From assembly GCA_016209035.1 (NCBI GenBank), contig JACQWX010000134.1, positions 1 to 49,762 of the forward strand: DNA of 49,762 nt, read 5' to 3'. The notes under the pieces were generated by a model. It did no database searches. It saw only the letters and a program-made list of their open reading frames with translations, and was not told the origin of the DNA. This document shows, in pieces, positions 43,158 to 49,762 of this stretch. The position numbers and the translations under genes are program-made. Origin of the DNA: Elusimicrobiota bacterium. GTDB taxonomy: Bacteria > Elusimicrobiota > Elusimicrobia > UBA1565 > UBA9628. Every line of letters begins with the position of its first letter. Position 1 is the stretch's first letter.

Positions 43158-43550
43158 TCATTCCCGTCCGCAGCCGAAGACCTTGTCGTCGTCTTTCGCG
43201 TTCATCTGCGCCCGGACATAGATCAAGGCCTGTCCCGGCGTCAATCCCGCCTGGACCGCCTGCTCGCCCACCTCGGTCATTGGCTTGGCCCAAGACCGTC
43301 CCCGCCACATCCAGGCCGCCCCCGGAGGAACCCGCCCCCGGCGGGGAATCTCAAGCCAACCCCCTCGCCGACCAGTACGACGGCATTGACCCCATCCCGG
43401 CCGAGTGTTGAGGCCCGGAAAGGCCCCTTCTTCGGCCTGACCCCTGCGATGGGCGGCTTTACCGCCGGCTCCGCCGCCTTCTCCCGGGTTCTCATGACCG
43501 GAAATCCCGGCGATTCTGTAGACTACCGGAATTCCCGGTATACTTGACAT
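43158..43550 (-). pseudogene. Minus-strand ORF, probably a fragment
   Basis: The last 50 residues (WAKPMTEVGEQAVQAGLTPG, then QALIYVRAQMNAKDDDKVFG in sequence) read like real protein with helical periodicity. The first 80 residues are low-complexity and lie across the operators and promoter of the ATPase gene, so they are doubtful. I do not recognise the family. It faces the truncated zinc-finger gene, with a junction near 43145-43158. Confidence 0.3.
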
Positions 43551-43572
43551 TCGCCGGGATTCCCGGTATAAT
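43524..43572 (+). promoter_or_regulatory. Consensus sigma70 promoter with two palindromic operators
   Basis: TTGACA (43544-43549), 17-bp spacer and TATAAT (43567-43572) match the sigma70 consensus exactly. Two near-identical palindromes overlap it: CCGGAATTCCCGG (43526-43538) upstream of -35 and CCGGGATTCCCGG (43554-43566) in the spacer, with centres 28 bp apart. A further half-site, ATCCCGG, is at 43504-43510. The layout implies tight repression. GTG 43579 follows the -10 by 6 nt, so the mRNA is leaderless. Confidence 0.8.
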
Positions 43573-43578
43573 AGTCAT

Positions 43579-44541
43579 GTGAGGATTCATATTCCGAACA
43601 GCGCTTTTCTTGGAAACATCGATCCTTTTATCATGGGGTTTGACCCAGCATCCCCGGAAGTCCTGGAAATCACGGCGAACGACAAATGGATCGCCATCCA
43701 TCCCATTGTTTTGTCCATGGTCGCCGCGCTCGGGTCCAAGGTAGCGCCCGAGAACATCCACTGCCAGCCGTTGGAGGCGAAATCAAGGCACTATCTCGTT
43801 CGGATGGGGCTTTTCAGGACATTGGGGATTCCATCCGACATCAGCATCGTGGAACACGAGCCGGCCGGGAGGTTCATCCCGGTCACCCGGGTCCGCACCT
43901 CGGACGAGTTGACGAGATTCATGACGGAGATGATCCCCCTGCTGCATCTTGAACCGGGGCAGGCCAGGACCATCGGCTACATCATCAGCGAGCTCGCGCG
44001 AAACGTCATCGAGCACGCTGAAGCCGAACAGGGGGCGCTGTTGTGCGCGCAATACTACAAGAAAAGCAACTCCATCCGCATCGGGATCGCAGACACTGGC
44101 GTCGGAATCAAGGCGACCATCAACCGTGCCCACCCCGCGGAGACCGACCTCGACGCCATCCGGCTCGCGCTGTGGCCCGGGATCACGGGCGCCACGGCCA
44201 GGGAGGGGGGAACCGAGCAGAACGCCGGCGCTGGTCTTTTCTTCATCAAGTCCATCGCCAGCGTCAACCGCGATTTCTTCGTGATCTACAGCGGGAGGGG
44301 CCTCTACAAACTGCTCAAGAAGCCGGCGTCCTCAAGACCCCACCTGAAGGCGGACCCCTTCGATGACAGGCACTCCAAGGAGGGGGAGCTTCCCTTCTGG
44401 CAAGGAACGGCGGTCGGGGCCGACATCACGCTCGACCAGACGGCCGAGTTCTCGTCTCTCTTGGACGCCATCGGGAACACCTACAGGGCCGCCGTCAGGG
44501 AACGCGTGAAAGCCCGCTACAAGCGGCCCCGGTTCATATGA
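43579..44541 (+). CDS. HATPase-domain protein, anti-sigma/partner-switch type
   Basis: The 320-residue protein starts at GTG 43579. Residues about 1-100 form an alpha/beta region, then a GHKL ATP-binding domain follows with N-box SELARNVIEHA (about 135-145), G1 ADTGVGI (about 170) and G2 GAGLFFIKS (about 217). There is no phosphoacceptor His domain, so it is not an ordinary kinase; it resembles SpoIIAB/RsbW-type or other GHKL switch proteins. Its stop overlaps the STAS-like gene by ATGA, the classical partner of such ATPases. A consensus promoter with two operators lies directly ahead. Confidence 0.75.
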   Translation: MRIHIPNSAFLGNIDPFIMGFDPASPEVLEITANDKWIAIHPIVLSMVAALGSKVAPENIHCQPLEAKSRHYLVRMGLFRTLGIPSDISIVEHEPAGRFIPVTRVRTSDELTRFMTEMIPLLHLEPGQARTIGYIISELARNVIEHAEAEQGALLCAQYYKKSNSIRIGIADTGVGIKATINRAHPAETDLDAIRLALWPGITGATAREGGTEQNAGAGLFFIKSIASVNRDFFVIYSGRGLYKLLKKPASSRPHLKADPFDDRHSKEGELPFWQGTAVGADITLDQTAEFSSLLDAIGNTYRAAVRERVKARYKRPRFI

Positions 44542-44849
44542 AAATCTCGATCTTCGACAAAGCCGGAGCGTTCGCCGAGAACAAGGACGTGGCCCGGGAC
44601 ATCCGGGCCCTGGAAATCCTCCCCGCCCTGGAAAAGGGCGAGGAAGTCGTGCTCGACTTCGATCGGGTGGACGCCGCGACTCAATCCTTCATCCACGCCC
44701 TCATCAGCGACGTCATCAGGAAACACGGTGGCTCGGCGTTGGACCGCCTGGCTTTCAAGTCCTGCAACGACACCGTCAAGAAGATCATCAGCATCGTCGC
44801 CGACTACATGCAAGACGGGCTCGGCCCGCCTTCGGGGGGATCACGATGA
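44538..44849 (+). CDS. STAS-like (DUF4325-type) protein
   Basis: The 103-residue protein begins MKISIFDKAGAFAENKD and shows a STAS-like pattern: EVVLDFDRVDAATQSFIHAL, then KLAF-type strand and a C-terminal helix (SCNDTVKKIISIVADYM). DUF4325 proteins pair with GHKL ATPases in two-gene units, as here. No phosphorylatable Ser of SpoIIAA type can be assigned with certainty; S and T in the DAATQSF turn are candidates. Its stop overlaps the following WD40/caspase-like gene by ATGA, so all three are co-translated. Confidence 0.72.
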   Translation: MKISIFDKAGAFAENKDVARDIRALEILPALEKGEEVVLDFDRVDAATQSFIHALISDVIRKHGGSALDRLAFKSCNDTVKKIISIVADYMQDGLGPPSGGSR

Positions 44850-45250
44850 ACGCGCTTTTTCGCAGGTTGGCCGCCGGGGGGATGACCCTACTTCTGGTTT
44901 GCGGCGGGAACCCGGCTTTCGGCAGGTCCTCGGCCCGGCCGAAGGCGGAACTGATCATGCAGATGGGGCACACGGGCTGGGTTACCTCCGTCGCCTTCAG
45001 TCAGGATCACGAGCCCAAAGGACGGCGCCGAGATCGAGGGCGACAGCGTCGAGGTGACGGTCTCGGCGACAGACCAGGGTGGCGGCATAGACGAGATCAG
45101 GCTCTACCACAACGGCAAGGCGGTCGGAGGAGACAACAGCGGCATCAAGGTCGTCTCGAAGGGTGCCGGCCGGACGCCAAGGCGCTCTCGGATTTCTTCG
45201 CCTCAGCGCCGGCCAGGCTATTTAGTTTCTGCTCGGGAACTCAGGATTGA
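44846..45250 (+). pseudogene. Decayed WD40-repeat/caspase-like protein gene
   Basis: The ORF starts with a signal peptide (RRLAAGGMTLLLVCGG) and the first WD40 blade strand (MGHTGWVTSVAFSQD). After 45010 the natural protein continues in another frame (RITSPKDGAEIEGD, EVTVSATDQGGGIDEIRLYH), an Ig-like segment often between WD40 and caspase domains, and then in a third pattern (DAKALSDFF), the region before the caspase-like fold. So at least one internal deletion and frame changes have joined pieces of a once much longer protein of the WD40-caspase (peptidase C14) class. The catalytic His-Cys part is missing. Confidence 0.6.
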
Positions 45251-45422
45251 GGCGGCGGGCGTAGCGCGGACCCTCGCGCCGGGGTCCCGGTAACCGCGTT
45301 GCCGCCCTGCCGCGGCCCCGAGCCCCTGGCGTCCTACCCGATCCGGCCCGTTTTGGCCCTCATCCGGTCAAATCACCTCCTTGGCTTGCGACGTAGGGCG
45401 GCCGTGGAAACGGTGGACAAAC

Positions 45423-46394
45423 TCAGGGCGGCTGAGCGGCAAACGCCAGATGCGCGTTCATGGCCGCGGCGCCCAAGCCGATCCAGGAGGTCTCGTGCTC
45501 CGCAACCCGTGCCCGGCAACGGTTCCAACCGAACTTGCGCTTGCCCAGGGAGATGCGCGCCTCGATGACCAGGCGCTGGCGGATCATCCGGCGCCACGCC
45601 GCTGACTTCTCGATGGCCTTGCCCCGCTGCTGCAATCCCGGGGTGATCCCCATGGCCTTGAGAACTCGCACCCGCCAGCGCGGGGCCGGCGTGATGAGGG
45701 TGGCGTCGGCCGAATTGTTCTGGAAGGCGGCGATGCGATACGTGCAGCCCCGGACTATCCCGAAGAGGACCTTGGGACCGAATTCGGTCGAAAGCGGGAA
45801 TTTGCCTCGCACGATGGGGCGGATGTGGTCCTTGTGGAAGGAGACGATCCGGCTCGGGATGGAGACGACCCCTTGGCGCACAAGCCTTTGCTGGTGAAGG
45901 ATCGTGCGGATGCGGCTCTCAACGGTCTTGATCTCCTGGAGGAAGGCCTTCACGTCCTCGTCGACGCGGCACAGCGGGCCCAGTTCCCGGCTCGCACTCT
46001 GGCGCAGGTCCGCGAGTTGCTTGAGGTTGCGCCGCACGAACTGAAACATCCTCTTGTGGACCCGGTGGCGCGTCTTCTCGGCGGGCTTGCCCATCTTCGA
46101 GAACTGGACGAAGACCTTGCGGGCCGTGCGGTTGCAGGTCCGGTAGAGCGCGTCCATCCCGAAGCTCTTCGCCTTCTTCAGGAGACGGATCACCGCTTGG
46201 CGGCAACGTTCCAAAAGCCGGATGTCGGTGGGGTAGAGGATATCGGCGGGCACGCAGGTCGTGTCGAGGATGAGCTTGCCGCCGCGCTTGCGGGACTTGC
46301 CCTGGCCGGCGGCGGTGAGCGCTTCCTCAATAAGGGCCATGCCCTGGGCCCCGATCTTGGCCCGGAAGTTGGAGAGCCCGCTGGCCGGGTGCAT
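45423..46394 (-). pseudogene. IS5/IS1182-like DDE transposase, N-truncated
   Basis: Read from ATG 46394 the product begins in the middle of a transposase (SNFRAKIGAQGMALIEEAL). It has the first catalytic-type motif GKLILDTTCVPADILYPTD, the basic region KMFQFVRRNLK-like, and the C-terminal GKRKFGWNRCRARVAEHET. The N-terminal DUF772-type domain is missing and the second Asp region (usually ADxxYR) cannot be found, so it should be inactive. The open frame continues to 46520 but that part belongs to another gene read in a different frame. No terminal inverted repeats were found. Confidence 0.65.
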
Positions 46395-46473
46395 GTAGCC
46401 GGCGGCCGTCCACGGCGTAGTCCAGATACCAGTGGGTGCCCTTCCTGCCGGTACGCTGATATATGCGTGCCAT
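46395..46473 (-). pseudogene. N-terminal stub of a tyrosine recombinase (integrase)
   Basis: From ATG 46473 the minus strand reads MARIYQRTGRKGTHWYLDY followed by AVDGRRL, the usual start of phage-type integrases (arm-binding domain with a W-Y-x-D/x-Y-V-x-G-R-R pattern). After about 27 codons the sequence passes into the transposase. The frames differ, so this is a join of two mobile genes and not a fusion protein. Confidence 0.55.
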
Positions 46474-46611
46474 GACCCAGATTTTCGCGTCCTACGGCTC
46501 TTAGGGGCACTCCGAAGCACCTACGCCAGGGGCTCAAATTCTTGCCTCGGTCAGGCCCAAGAGCATCACCATTCTAACCCCTCTTCCGACGACGCGCAAG
46601 GGCCTGAAGGC

Positions 46612-46872
46612 CTAGGGCCTGCGCAGAACCTCGTCGTGGTCGCCGATGACGCGCAGGAACAGGATGTCGCCCTCGAACTCGAACGTCATGCGGTAGCGGA
46701 TGTCCACGCGGGCTTCCCAAATGCCGGGAGTGCCCTGGATTCTTTTGACCTGGAGGGATGGATGCCGCAGGTCCTTGGAGAGCCGGTGAATCTGGCGGAG
46801 CGCTTTGCGGCGGATGGCTTGCGGGAGCTTTCGGTAGAGGTCGTGGAACTTGGCGTAGGCCTTGACCCTCAC
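46612..46872 (-). CDS. RelE/ParE-superfamily toxin
   Basis: The 86-residue protein starts at GTG 46872, overlapping the antitoxin stop (GTGA). It has the RelE-like layout: two N-terminal helices (FHDLYRKLPQAIRRKALRQI), a beta sheet (VKRIQGTPGIWEARVDIRYRMTF, in parts), and the C-terminal LRVIGDHDEVLRRP typical of RelE/YoeB-like mRNA interferases. Arg and Glu/Asp residues in WEARVDIRYR and HDEVLRR are likely active-site positions. Longer upstream starts give non-natural sequence. Confidence 0.82.
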   Translation of the reverse strand: MRVKAYAKFHDLYRKLPQAIRRKALRQIHRLSKDLRHPSLQVKRIQGTPGIWEARVDIRYRMTFEFEGDILFLRVIGDHDEVLRRP

Positions 46873-47105
46873 CGGCCCAAGGCCCTCGCCAGCCCCCGCA
46901 CCGTCCCGTCCCCGATGATGCGGCCGTGCCTTTTGTCCCGCTCCACGGCCCGCTCCTTGGACTGCCACTTCCTGGTCCAAAAGTAGGCCTGGTCCGGGTC
47001 AATCGAGCGACGAAGGCGCAGGAAGCGCACGAAATCCAGAACCTCCCGAAGGTATGCGAGGGGCAGCGACTTCATCTCCGAGACAAGTTGGGCTTGTAGG
47101 GTCAT
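46869..47105 (-). CDS. Antitoxin, DUF2281-like
   Basis: The 78-residue protein starts at ATG 47105 with a strong GGAGGAG site. MTLQAQLVSEMKSLP and YLREVLDFVRFLRLRR match the helical N-terminus of small antitoxins such as DUF2281; the C-terminal half is charged and probably wraps the toxin. Gene order (antitoxin first) and the 4-nt overlap are classical. A TGG-TATAAT lies 15 nt ahead of the start. Confidence 0.78.
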   Translation of the reverse strand: MTLQAQLVSEMKSLPLAYLREVLDFVRFLRLRRSIDPDQAYFWTRKWQSKERAVERDKRHGRIIGDGTVRGLARALGR

Positions 47106-47120
47106 GACTCCTCCAAGGTC

Positions 47121-47129
47121 ATTATACCA
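47121..47129 (-). promoter_or_regulatory. Extended -10 of the toxin-antitoxin operon
   Basis: TGG-TATAAT on the minus strand, 15 nt before ATG 47105. No obvious operator palindrome was found. Confidence 0.6.
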
Positions 47130-47219
47130 GGGATTGGCCCGACCTGCCAGGGGCCCCAAGGCAGGCGCAGACTGTTGAAATACGCACGGGGGGTTTCCGT
47201 GGGTGTTGGACAGTCGCGT

Positions 47220-47285
47220 TCAGCATGGGCTAATGCGGCCAGGCCTCGATTTTTTCCGCTTTTCCTTCGTTGTCCGGTCTTTCAC
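47220..47285 (-). CDS. Very small basic ORF (21 aa)
   Basis: GTG 47285 overlaps the stop of the ORF upstream (GTGA) and has AGGAGG three bases ahead. The peptide is MKDRTTKEKRKKSRPGRISPC, net positive. No homology is known to me; it could be chance. Confidence 0.22.
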   Translation of the reverse strand: MKDRTTKEKRKKSRPGRISPC

Positions 47286-47368
47286 GCTCCTCCTGGGTGT
47301 TGGGAGCTAGGCCGGGCCAGGTCCCGGACGCTCGCTTTGCTGCGGATGATGCTGATTTGCCCGCCCAT
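47282..47368 (-). CDS. Very small ORF (28 aa) with a good ribosome-binding site
   Basis: ATG 47368 has GGAGG at 47375-47379 with 6-nt spacing. The peptide starts MGGQISIIRSKASVRDLARP. It lies downstream of tRNA-Val on the same strand and could be read from the tRNA transcript. Unrecognised. Confidence 0.25.
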   Translation of the reverse strand: MGGQISIIRSKASVRDLARPSSQHPGGA

Positions 47369-47464
47369 GGTTTGCCTCCACGGCAGGCCGAATACAGTGC
47401 CCGGTTTCGGGGCCTGGTTTACAAGCTCGGGTTCACGAAAAGGCTGGGTTTTCCGTCGGAAGGA

Positions 47465-47536
47465 TGGGCAGTATAGGATTTGAACCTATGACCCCTGTCG
47501 TGTGAGGACAGTGCTCTACCGCTGAGCTAACTGCCC
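47465..47536 (-). tRNA. tRNA-Val (CAC)
   Basis: The minus strand folds into a full cloverleaf of 72 nt: acceptor GGGCAGT/ACTGCCC plus discriminator A, D arm GCTC-AGCGGTA-GAGC, anticodon arm CTGTC-CTCACAC-GACAG, and T arm ATAGG-TTCAAAT-CCTAT. The loop CTCACAC gives anticodon CAC, reading valine codon GUG. The CCA end is not encoded. A TATACT on the minus strand (47547-47542) lies 5 nt before the 5' end and is probably its -10. Confidence 0.95.
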
Positions 47537-47621
47537 GGCTGAGTATATTCTACAACACTTTCGGGGATTCACCGGAATCTTCGTCGGATGCCCGGCGGCC
47601 AGAGACTCGCGGACAAAGCCC

Positions 47622-47650
47622 TTGACACTTAACGCTCCACCTGCTATATA
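47622..47650 (+). promoter_or_regulatory. Sigma70 promoter ahead of RNase D
   Basis: TTGACA (47622-47627), 17-bp spacer, TATATA (47645-47650) with a TGC extension. The predicted start near 47657 is immediately followed by an intrinsic terminator. Confidence 0.72.
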
Positions 47651-47661
47651 TTCAACGCCAT

Positions 47662-47696
47662 CAGGACCGCCGAGTGGGCGGTCCTGCTTTTTTTAT
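47662..47696 (+). terminator. Intrinsic terminator or attenuator in the RNase D leader
   Basis: A 10-bp stem (47662-47671 with 47677-47686, loop GAGTG) is followed by C and a run of seven Ts. It lies between the promoter at 47622 and GTG 47703, so most transcripts should end after about 40 nt unless read through. Confidence 0.82.
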
Positions 47697-47702
47697 TTTC
47701 CG

Positions 47703-48842
47703 GTGACACCGCAAGACAAAATCAGGGATCCCGTCCTGGTGACGGCCCGCGAGCACCTCGAGGAGGTGGCGCAGGAGATCCACCGCACCCGGCGCGCCGC
47801 GGTCGACATCGAGTCGAACAGCTTCTATGTCTACCGCGAGAGGGTCTGCCTGGTCCAGGTGTCCACGATCGACACCGACTACGTCATCGACCCGCTCGCC
47901 ATCCGCGATTTCTCGTCGATGGGACCCGTCTTCGCGGACCCCGGGACGGAGAAGGTATTCCACGCGGGAGAATACGACGTCGCCTGCCTGAAGCGCGACT
48001 ACGCCTTCTCCTTCGCCAACGTCTTCGATACGATGATCGCGAGCCGGCTCCTGGGCTTCAAGGAACTGGGGCTGGCCGCCGCCATCGAGCGGCACTTCGG
48101 CGCGAAGCTCTCCAAGAAGCTCCAGCGCGCCGATTGGGGCAGGAGGCCGCTCACCGACGCCCAGATCCGCTACGCCCAGCTGGACACGCATTATCTCCTG
48201 CGCCTGGCCGACATCCAGCTGGGCCTGCTGAAGCAGCGCGGCCTCGAGGAGGAGGCGGCCGAGGCTTTCGCCAAGCTCGCCCGGTCCGCTCCCGTGCAGA
48301 GGGATTTCGACCCCGAGGGGTTCTGGCGGCTGTCCCGGGGACTCACCCAGCCGGACGGCGCCCGGCTGGCGGTCTTGAAGGAGCTCTACCTCCTCCGGGA
48401 GCGGGAGGCGGAGTCCCGCAACCGCGCCACCTTCAGGGTCATGCCCGACGAAGTGCTCCCCAGGCTCGCCATGGCCCTGCCCAAGGATCCCGCGGCCCTG
48501 CGCGGCGTCAGGGGCATGACGCCCTACCTTCTCGACAACTACGGGCCCGCGATCCTCGCCGCGGTCAAGAAGGGCCTCGCCGCCGCTCCCATCTCCCCCG
48601 ACTCGCGGGAGAAGCCGAAGAAGCGCGACCCGCGCATGGGCAGGCTCTTCGAGAAACTGCGGCTCTGGCGCAAGACAAAGGCCCAGGAGGCCGGCGTCGA
48701 CCCCGTGGACGTCCTGCCGACCGCTGACCTGAAGGCCATCTCGCGCCTGGCGTTCGTAGGCGGAGACCCCCTGGGCCCCTTGAGCCTGCTCAAGCGCAGC
48801 CGCTACGGCGCGGAGATACTGAAGCTCGTCCGCGGACGCTAG
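47703..48842 (+). CDS. rnd: Ribonuclease D-like 3'-5' exonuclease with HRDC domain
   Basis: The product (379 residues from GTG 47703) has the DEDD exonuclease motifs: AAVDIESNSFYVYRE (D and E of Exo I), VFHAGEYDVACLKRD (Exo II) and RYAQLDTHYLL (Exo III). HRDC-like regions fill the C-terminal half. RNase D trims tRNA and other stable RNA 3' ends. The longer upstream ORF would include the terminator, so GTG 47703 is preferred. It is divergent from the tRNA-Val gene and overlaps the opposing methyltransferase by 4 nt. Confidence 0.88.
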   Translation: MTPQDKIRDPVLVTAREHLEEVAQEIHRTRRAAVDIESNSFYVYRERVCLVQVSTIDTDYVIDPLAIRDFSSMGPVFADPGTEKVFHAGEYDVACLKRDYAFSFANVFDTMIASRLLGFKELGLAAAIERHFGAKLSKKLQRADWGRRPLTDAQIRYAQLDTHYLLRLADIQLGLLKQRGLEEEAAEAFAKLARSAPVQRDFDPEGFWRLSRGLTQPDGARLAVLKELYLLREREAESRNRATFRVMPDEVLPRLAMALPKDPAALRGVRGMTPYLLDNYGPAILAAVKKGLAAAPISPDSREKPKKRDPRMGRLFEKLRLWRKTKAQEAGVDPVDVLPTADLKAISRLAFVGGDPLGPLSLLKRSRYGAEILKLVRGR

Positions 48843-49621
48843 GCCTTCCGCGCCATGACGATCACTTCGCGAGCCTCGCCGTCGAAAGGCTCACGCCGGT
48901 GGTTCTTCCAGACGTGGAGGACCTCGAAGCCGCAGTGCGTCAGAAGGAGCCTGAGCTCCCTTGGGAACATGATGGCCATGGAGCATCTGGTCCGGGCGGC
49001 TCGGACGAGCTTGTCGCCCGCGTACTCCTCCAGAACGATGAAGTCGTGCTCGACCTGGTTGGCGAAGTCGAAGCTCGCCGTGACCTTGTCGATGACAGCG
49101 TTGCCGTTGACGGGGTTGGCGAACTTGAAGACGGCTTCCTGGTCCATGGACTTGACCCATGCCGCCACGGGAGGCACGCTGTTGTCCACGATCAAGATGC
49201 CGGCCGGCCGCAGGTGCGCGTGGATGCCGCGCAGGGCCGCGACCTGGTCCTCCAGGGTCAGAAGGTGCAGGACGGTGTTGCACCCGAGCACGGCAAGGGC
49301 AAACGGCCGGTCCGCGCGGAAACTGCGCATGTCGCCCTGGACCAGGACGACCCTCCCGCGGGTCCCGTCGTCGAGGGTCGCCAGCTTGCGTCGGCACAGC
49401 TCCAGCATGTCCGGGCTCGAATCGAGGCCCACCACCTCGGCTCCGGCCTGGGCCATGGGCAGGAGCAAGCGGCCGGTGCCCGAGCCGAGGTCCAGCACAG
49501 GGGAGCCGTATTCGGCCGCGGCCCAGACGAAGAAGGGGACGTCGCTGACGTCGGCCTGGATGATGTCGTAGAACTCGGCGAAAAAGCCTTCGTACTCGGT
49601 GCTGAAGGGCTCGTCCTGCAT
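48839..49621 (-). CDS. Class I SAM-dependent methyltransferase
   Basis: The 260-residue protein has motif I VLDLGSGTGRLLLPM, motif II VVGLDSSPDML, motif III-like LVQGDMRSF and ALAVLGCNTVLHLL as motif IV, followed by a C-terminal beta-rich half. It resembles small-molecule or lipid methyltransferases of the Methyltransf_25 group. The substrate is unknown. Its stop overlaps the RNase D stop in the opposite direction. Confidence 0.82.
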   Translation of the reverse strand: MQDEPFSTEYEGFFAEFYDIIQADVSDVPFFVWAAAEYGSPVLDLGSGTGRLLLPMAQAGAEVVGLDSSPDMLELCRRKLATLDDGTRGRVVLVQGDMRSFRADRPFALAVLGCNTVLHLLTLEDQVAALRGIHAHLRPAGILIVDNSVPPVAAWVKSMDQEAVFKFANPVNGNAVIDKVTASFDFANQVEHDFIVLEEYAGDKLVRAARTRCSMAIMFPRELRLLLTHCGFEVLHVWKNHRREPFDGEAREVIVMARKA

Positions 49622-49762
49622 GGGAACTAGTACCCCCGGCGATGAATTCGCAGCGGGTTCTTGCGTGAAAAAATGCTAGAGTCTGTCCACATTACGCCGA
49701 GTATTTCCTCCCCTTGGACATTGACAGGACCCTGGGGAGAGCGGCAGGTATTCGGCCTATGG
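49622..49762. other. Upstream region of the methyltransferase, no gene seen
   Basis: The 141 nt to the window edge contain an A-rich run (GTGAAAAAATGCTAG, 49663-49677) and a TTGACA-like hexamer at 49721, but no -10 at a proper distance. No ORF is supported. Confidence 0.3.

Noticed and set aside
43501..43572. Repeats as a recombination attachment site
   Set aside because: The repeated palindromes overlap -35/-10 elements at operator-like spacing, and no matching copy was noticed at the other end of the island.
45251..45422. Possible gene between the caspase relic and the transposase
   Set aside because: Only a short frame without ribosome-binding site or natural protein sequence; treated as decayed intergenic DNA.

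Overview
The window is a high-G+C bacterial chromosome segment, densely packed on both strands. A TolC-type exporter, a predicted outer-membrane barrel, a lipoprotein with a lipobox, sugar-transfer genes and minor pseudopilins point to a diderm (Gram-negative-type) bacterium. A deep-branching lineage such as Elusimicrobiota would fit the mix of genes, but that is an impression and not something the sequence proves. Start codons often include GTG and TTG, and genes commonly overlap by 4 nt (ATGA, GTGA, TTGA).

Layout. 1-1300: debris of an insertion sequence abutting the C-terminal end of a large protein that may be a DUF499-type ATPase. 1358-9480: surface-glycan genes (membrane glycosyltransferase, two GT2 enzymes, a DesII-like radical SAM enzyme, AsnB-type amidotransferase, a GT9 heptosyltransferase-like enzyme). 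9685-17529: a GAF/PAS histidine kinase coupled to TldD, a PrcB-domain lipoprotein, two secreted unknowns, and a divergent OmpR-type regulator/kinase pair. 17578-21387: three overlapping minor-pseudopilin genes with large extracellular parts. 21440-24794: a radical SAM/methyltransferase fusion and a membrane protein. 24775-27461: an NTE-like cyclic-nucleotide/patatin protein and a Nudix hydrolase. 27536-31419: dnaE overlapping a receiver-only response regulator. 31416-39175: a run of nearly always overlapping cistrons (outer-membrane barrel, PPi-type phosphofructokinase, HAMP membrane protein, TolC, patatin, TPR protein, dapF, dapA). 39153-41820: a zinc-ribbon protein and a membrane protein with a spermidine-synthase-like domain. 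41868-47370: an accessory island of broken mobile genes, a wHTH/zinc-finger pair, a tightly regulated ATPase/STAS/WD40-caspase module (last gene decayed), a defective transposase fused to an integrase stub, and a RelE-type toxin-antitoxin pair. 47465-49762: tRNA-Val(CAC), an RNase D gene behind a promoter-terminator unit, and a methyltransferase.

Three things cut across the annotation. First, at least eight genes start 6-10 nt after a recognisable -10 element, often an extended -10 (TGG-TATCAT type), which predicts leaderless or nearly leaderless mRNAs. Second, long perfect or near-perfect inverted repeats with unrelated sequences recur at gene starts: 5-7 nt before the ATG of asnB, a GT2 gene and dnaE, and within the first codons of five cistrons of the 31.4-39 kb run. 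The most extreme has the tolC-like start codon inside a 21-bp perfect stem. Third, the best candidate for an undescribed system is the three-gene coupled unit at 43.5-45.3 kb, driven by a perfect sigma70 consensus promoter carrying two near-identical palindromic operators.
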